Under the pieces are notes generated by a model. That model did not search any database. It was given only the letters and a program-made list of their open reading frames with translations, and was not told the origin of the DNA. The translations under genes were made by a program, and so were the position numbers. Positions 62,369-62,455 of a DNA stretch of 62,455 nt are shown piece by piece. The first letter of the stretch is position 1, and every line of letters starts with the position of its first letter. This DNA comes from Mycolicibacterium neoaurum ATCC 25795 (GTDB lineage: Bacteria; Actinomycetota; Actinomycetes; Mycobacteriales; Mycobacteriaceae). The stretch spans positions 1-62,455 of the forward strand of contig NZ_JMDW01000004.1 of NCBI RefSeq assembly GCF_000691525.1, in the 5' to 3' direction.

Positions 62369-62455
62369 TCAGCCGAAGATGAGGCCGCCGGTCTTGGTGG
62401 TGGCGCGTGTGTAGCGGTCTTGGACGTCGGCCCAGTTGACGACGTTCCAGAAGGC
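62369..62455 (-). CDS. sodA: Superoxide dismutase (Fe/Mn), C-terminal end only
   Basis: The last 28 codons of a minus-strand gene run off the window edge. They encode AFWNVVNWADVQDRYTRAT and end KTGGLIFG, the characteristic C-terminus of mycobacterial SodA, including the WNVVNW segment. The enzyme dismutates superoxide. Only the tail can be seen, so metal type and integrity cannot be judged. Confidence 0.85.
   Translation of the reverse strand, partial: AFWNVVNWADVQDRYTRATTKTGGLIFG

Overview
The window is high-GC actinobacterial DNA whose gene order matches the mycobacterial chromosome segment pyc-rsmD-coaD-sepIVA-rnc-mutM-smc-ftsY-amt-glnB-glnD-ffh-rpsP-rimM-trmD-rplS-lepB-rnhB. Several genes absent from slow growers (N-acetylglutaminylglutamine operon, type 2 isopentenyl diphosphate isomerase, a sulfonate-scavenging trio) suggest a fast-growing Mycolicibacterium-like species. 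Assignments rest on reading translated sequences and motifs by eye; no database search was possible. No gene-free stretch exceeds about 300 bases, and no tRNA, rRNA, CRISPR array, insertion sequence or prophage was seen.

Layout. 1-2.05 kb: end of pyruvate carboxylase, rsmD, coaD, sepIVA. 2.07-5.08 kb: minus-strand sulfur-scavenging group (SfnB-like flavoprotein, cupin, SsuD-like monooxygenase). 5.27-12.4 kb: DUF177, rnc, mutM, OsmC-family protein, acyP, smc. 12.4-20.2 kb: an accessory type VII secretion (ESX) substrate island between smc and ftsY with two WxG-type effectors, a lipoprotein and a membrane-anchored protein with a duplicated domain; part of it is clearly lower in GC. 20.3-22.9 kb: orphan oxidase-like subunits and fni. 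23-28.8 kb: ftsY, then amt-glnB-glnD behind a GlnR-like operator. 28.8-37.2 kb: molybdopterin oxidoreductase, ffh, amidohydrolase, CysJ-like flavoprotein, two tandem D-Ala-D-Ala carboxypeptidases. 37.3-42.6 kb: NAGGN osmolyte operon and a SnoaL-like protein. 42.8-44.7 kb: rpsP-KH-rimM-trmD. 44.9-46.6 kb: a secreted porin-like protein behind a strong IdeR iron box. 47-50.2 kb: LppW-like lipoprotein, rplS, lepB, rnhB, DUF2469. 50.2-54 kb: redox and acyl-CoA genes. 53.9-62.4 kb: an iron locus: a four-gene overlapping operon coupling an Fbp-type Fe(III) ABC importer to an adenylation-carrier-acyltransferase membrane fusion, then a hemophore-like protein, a DUF1206 membrane protein and the end of sodA.

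Two themes recur. Many genes have a -10 hexamer 6-8 nt before the start codon, as expected of mycobacterial leaderless transcripts, and this fixed several starts. Iron is the second: two IdeR-like operators, one strong and one moderate, precede the two least ordinary loci, which are the best candidates for something not yet described.
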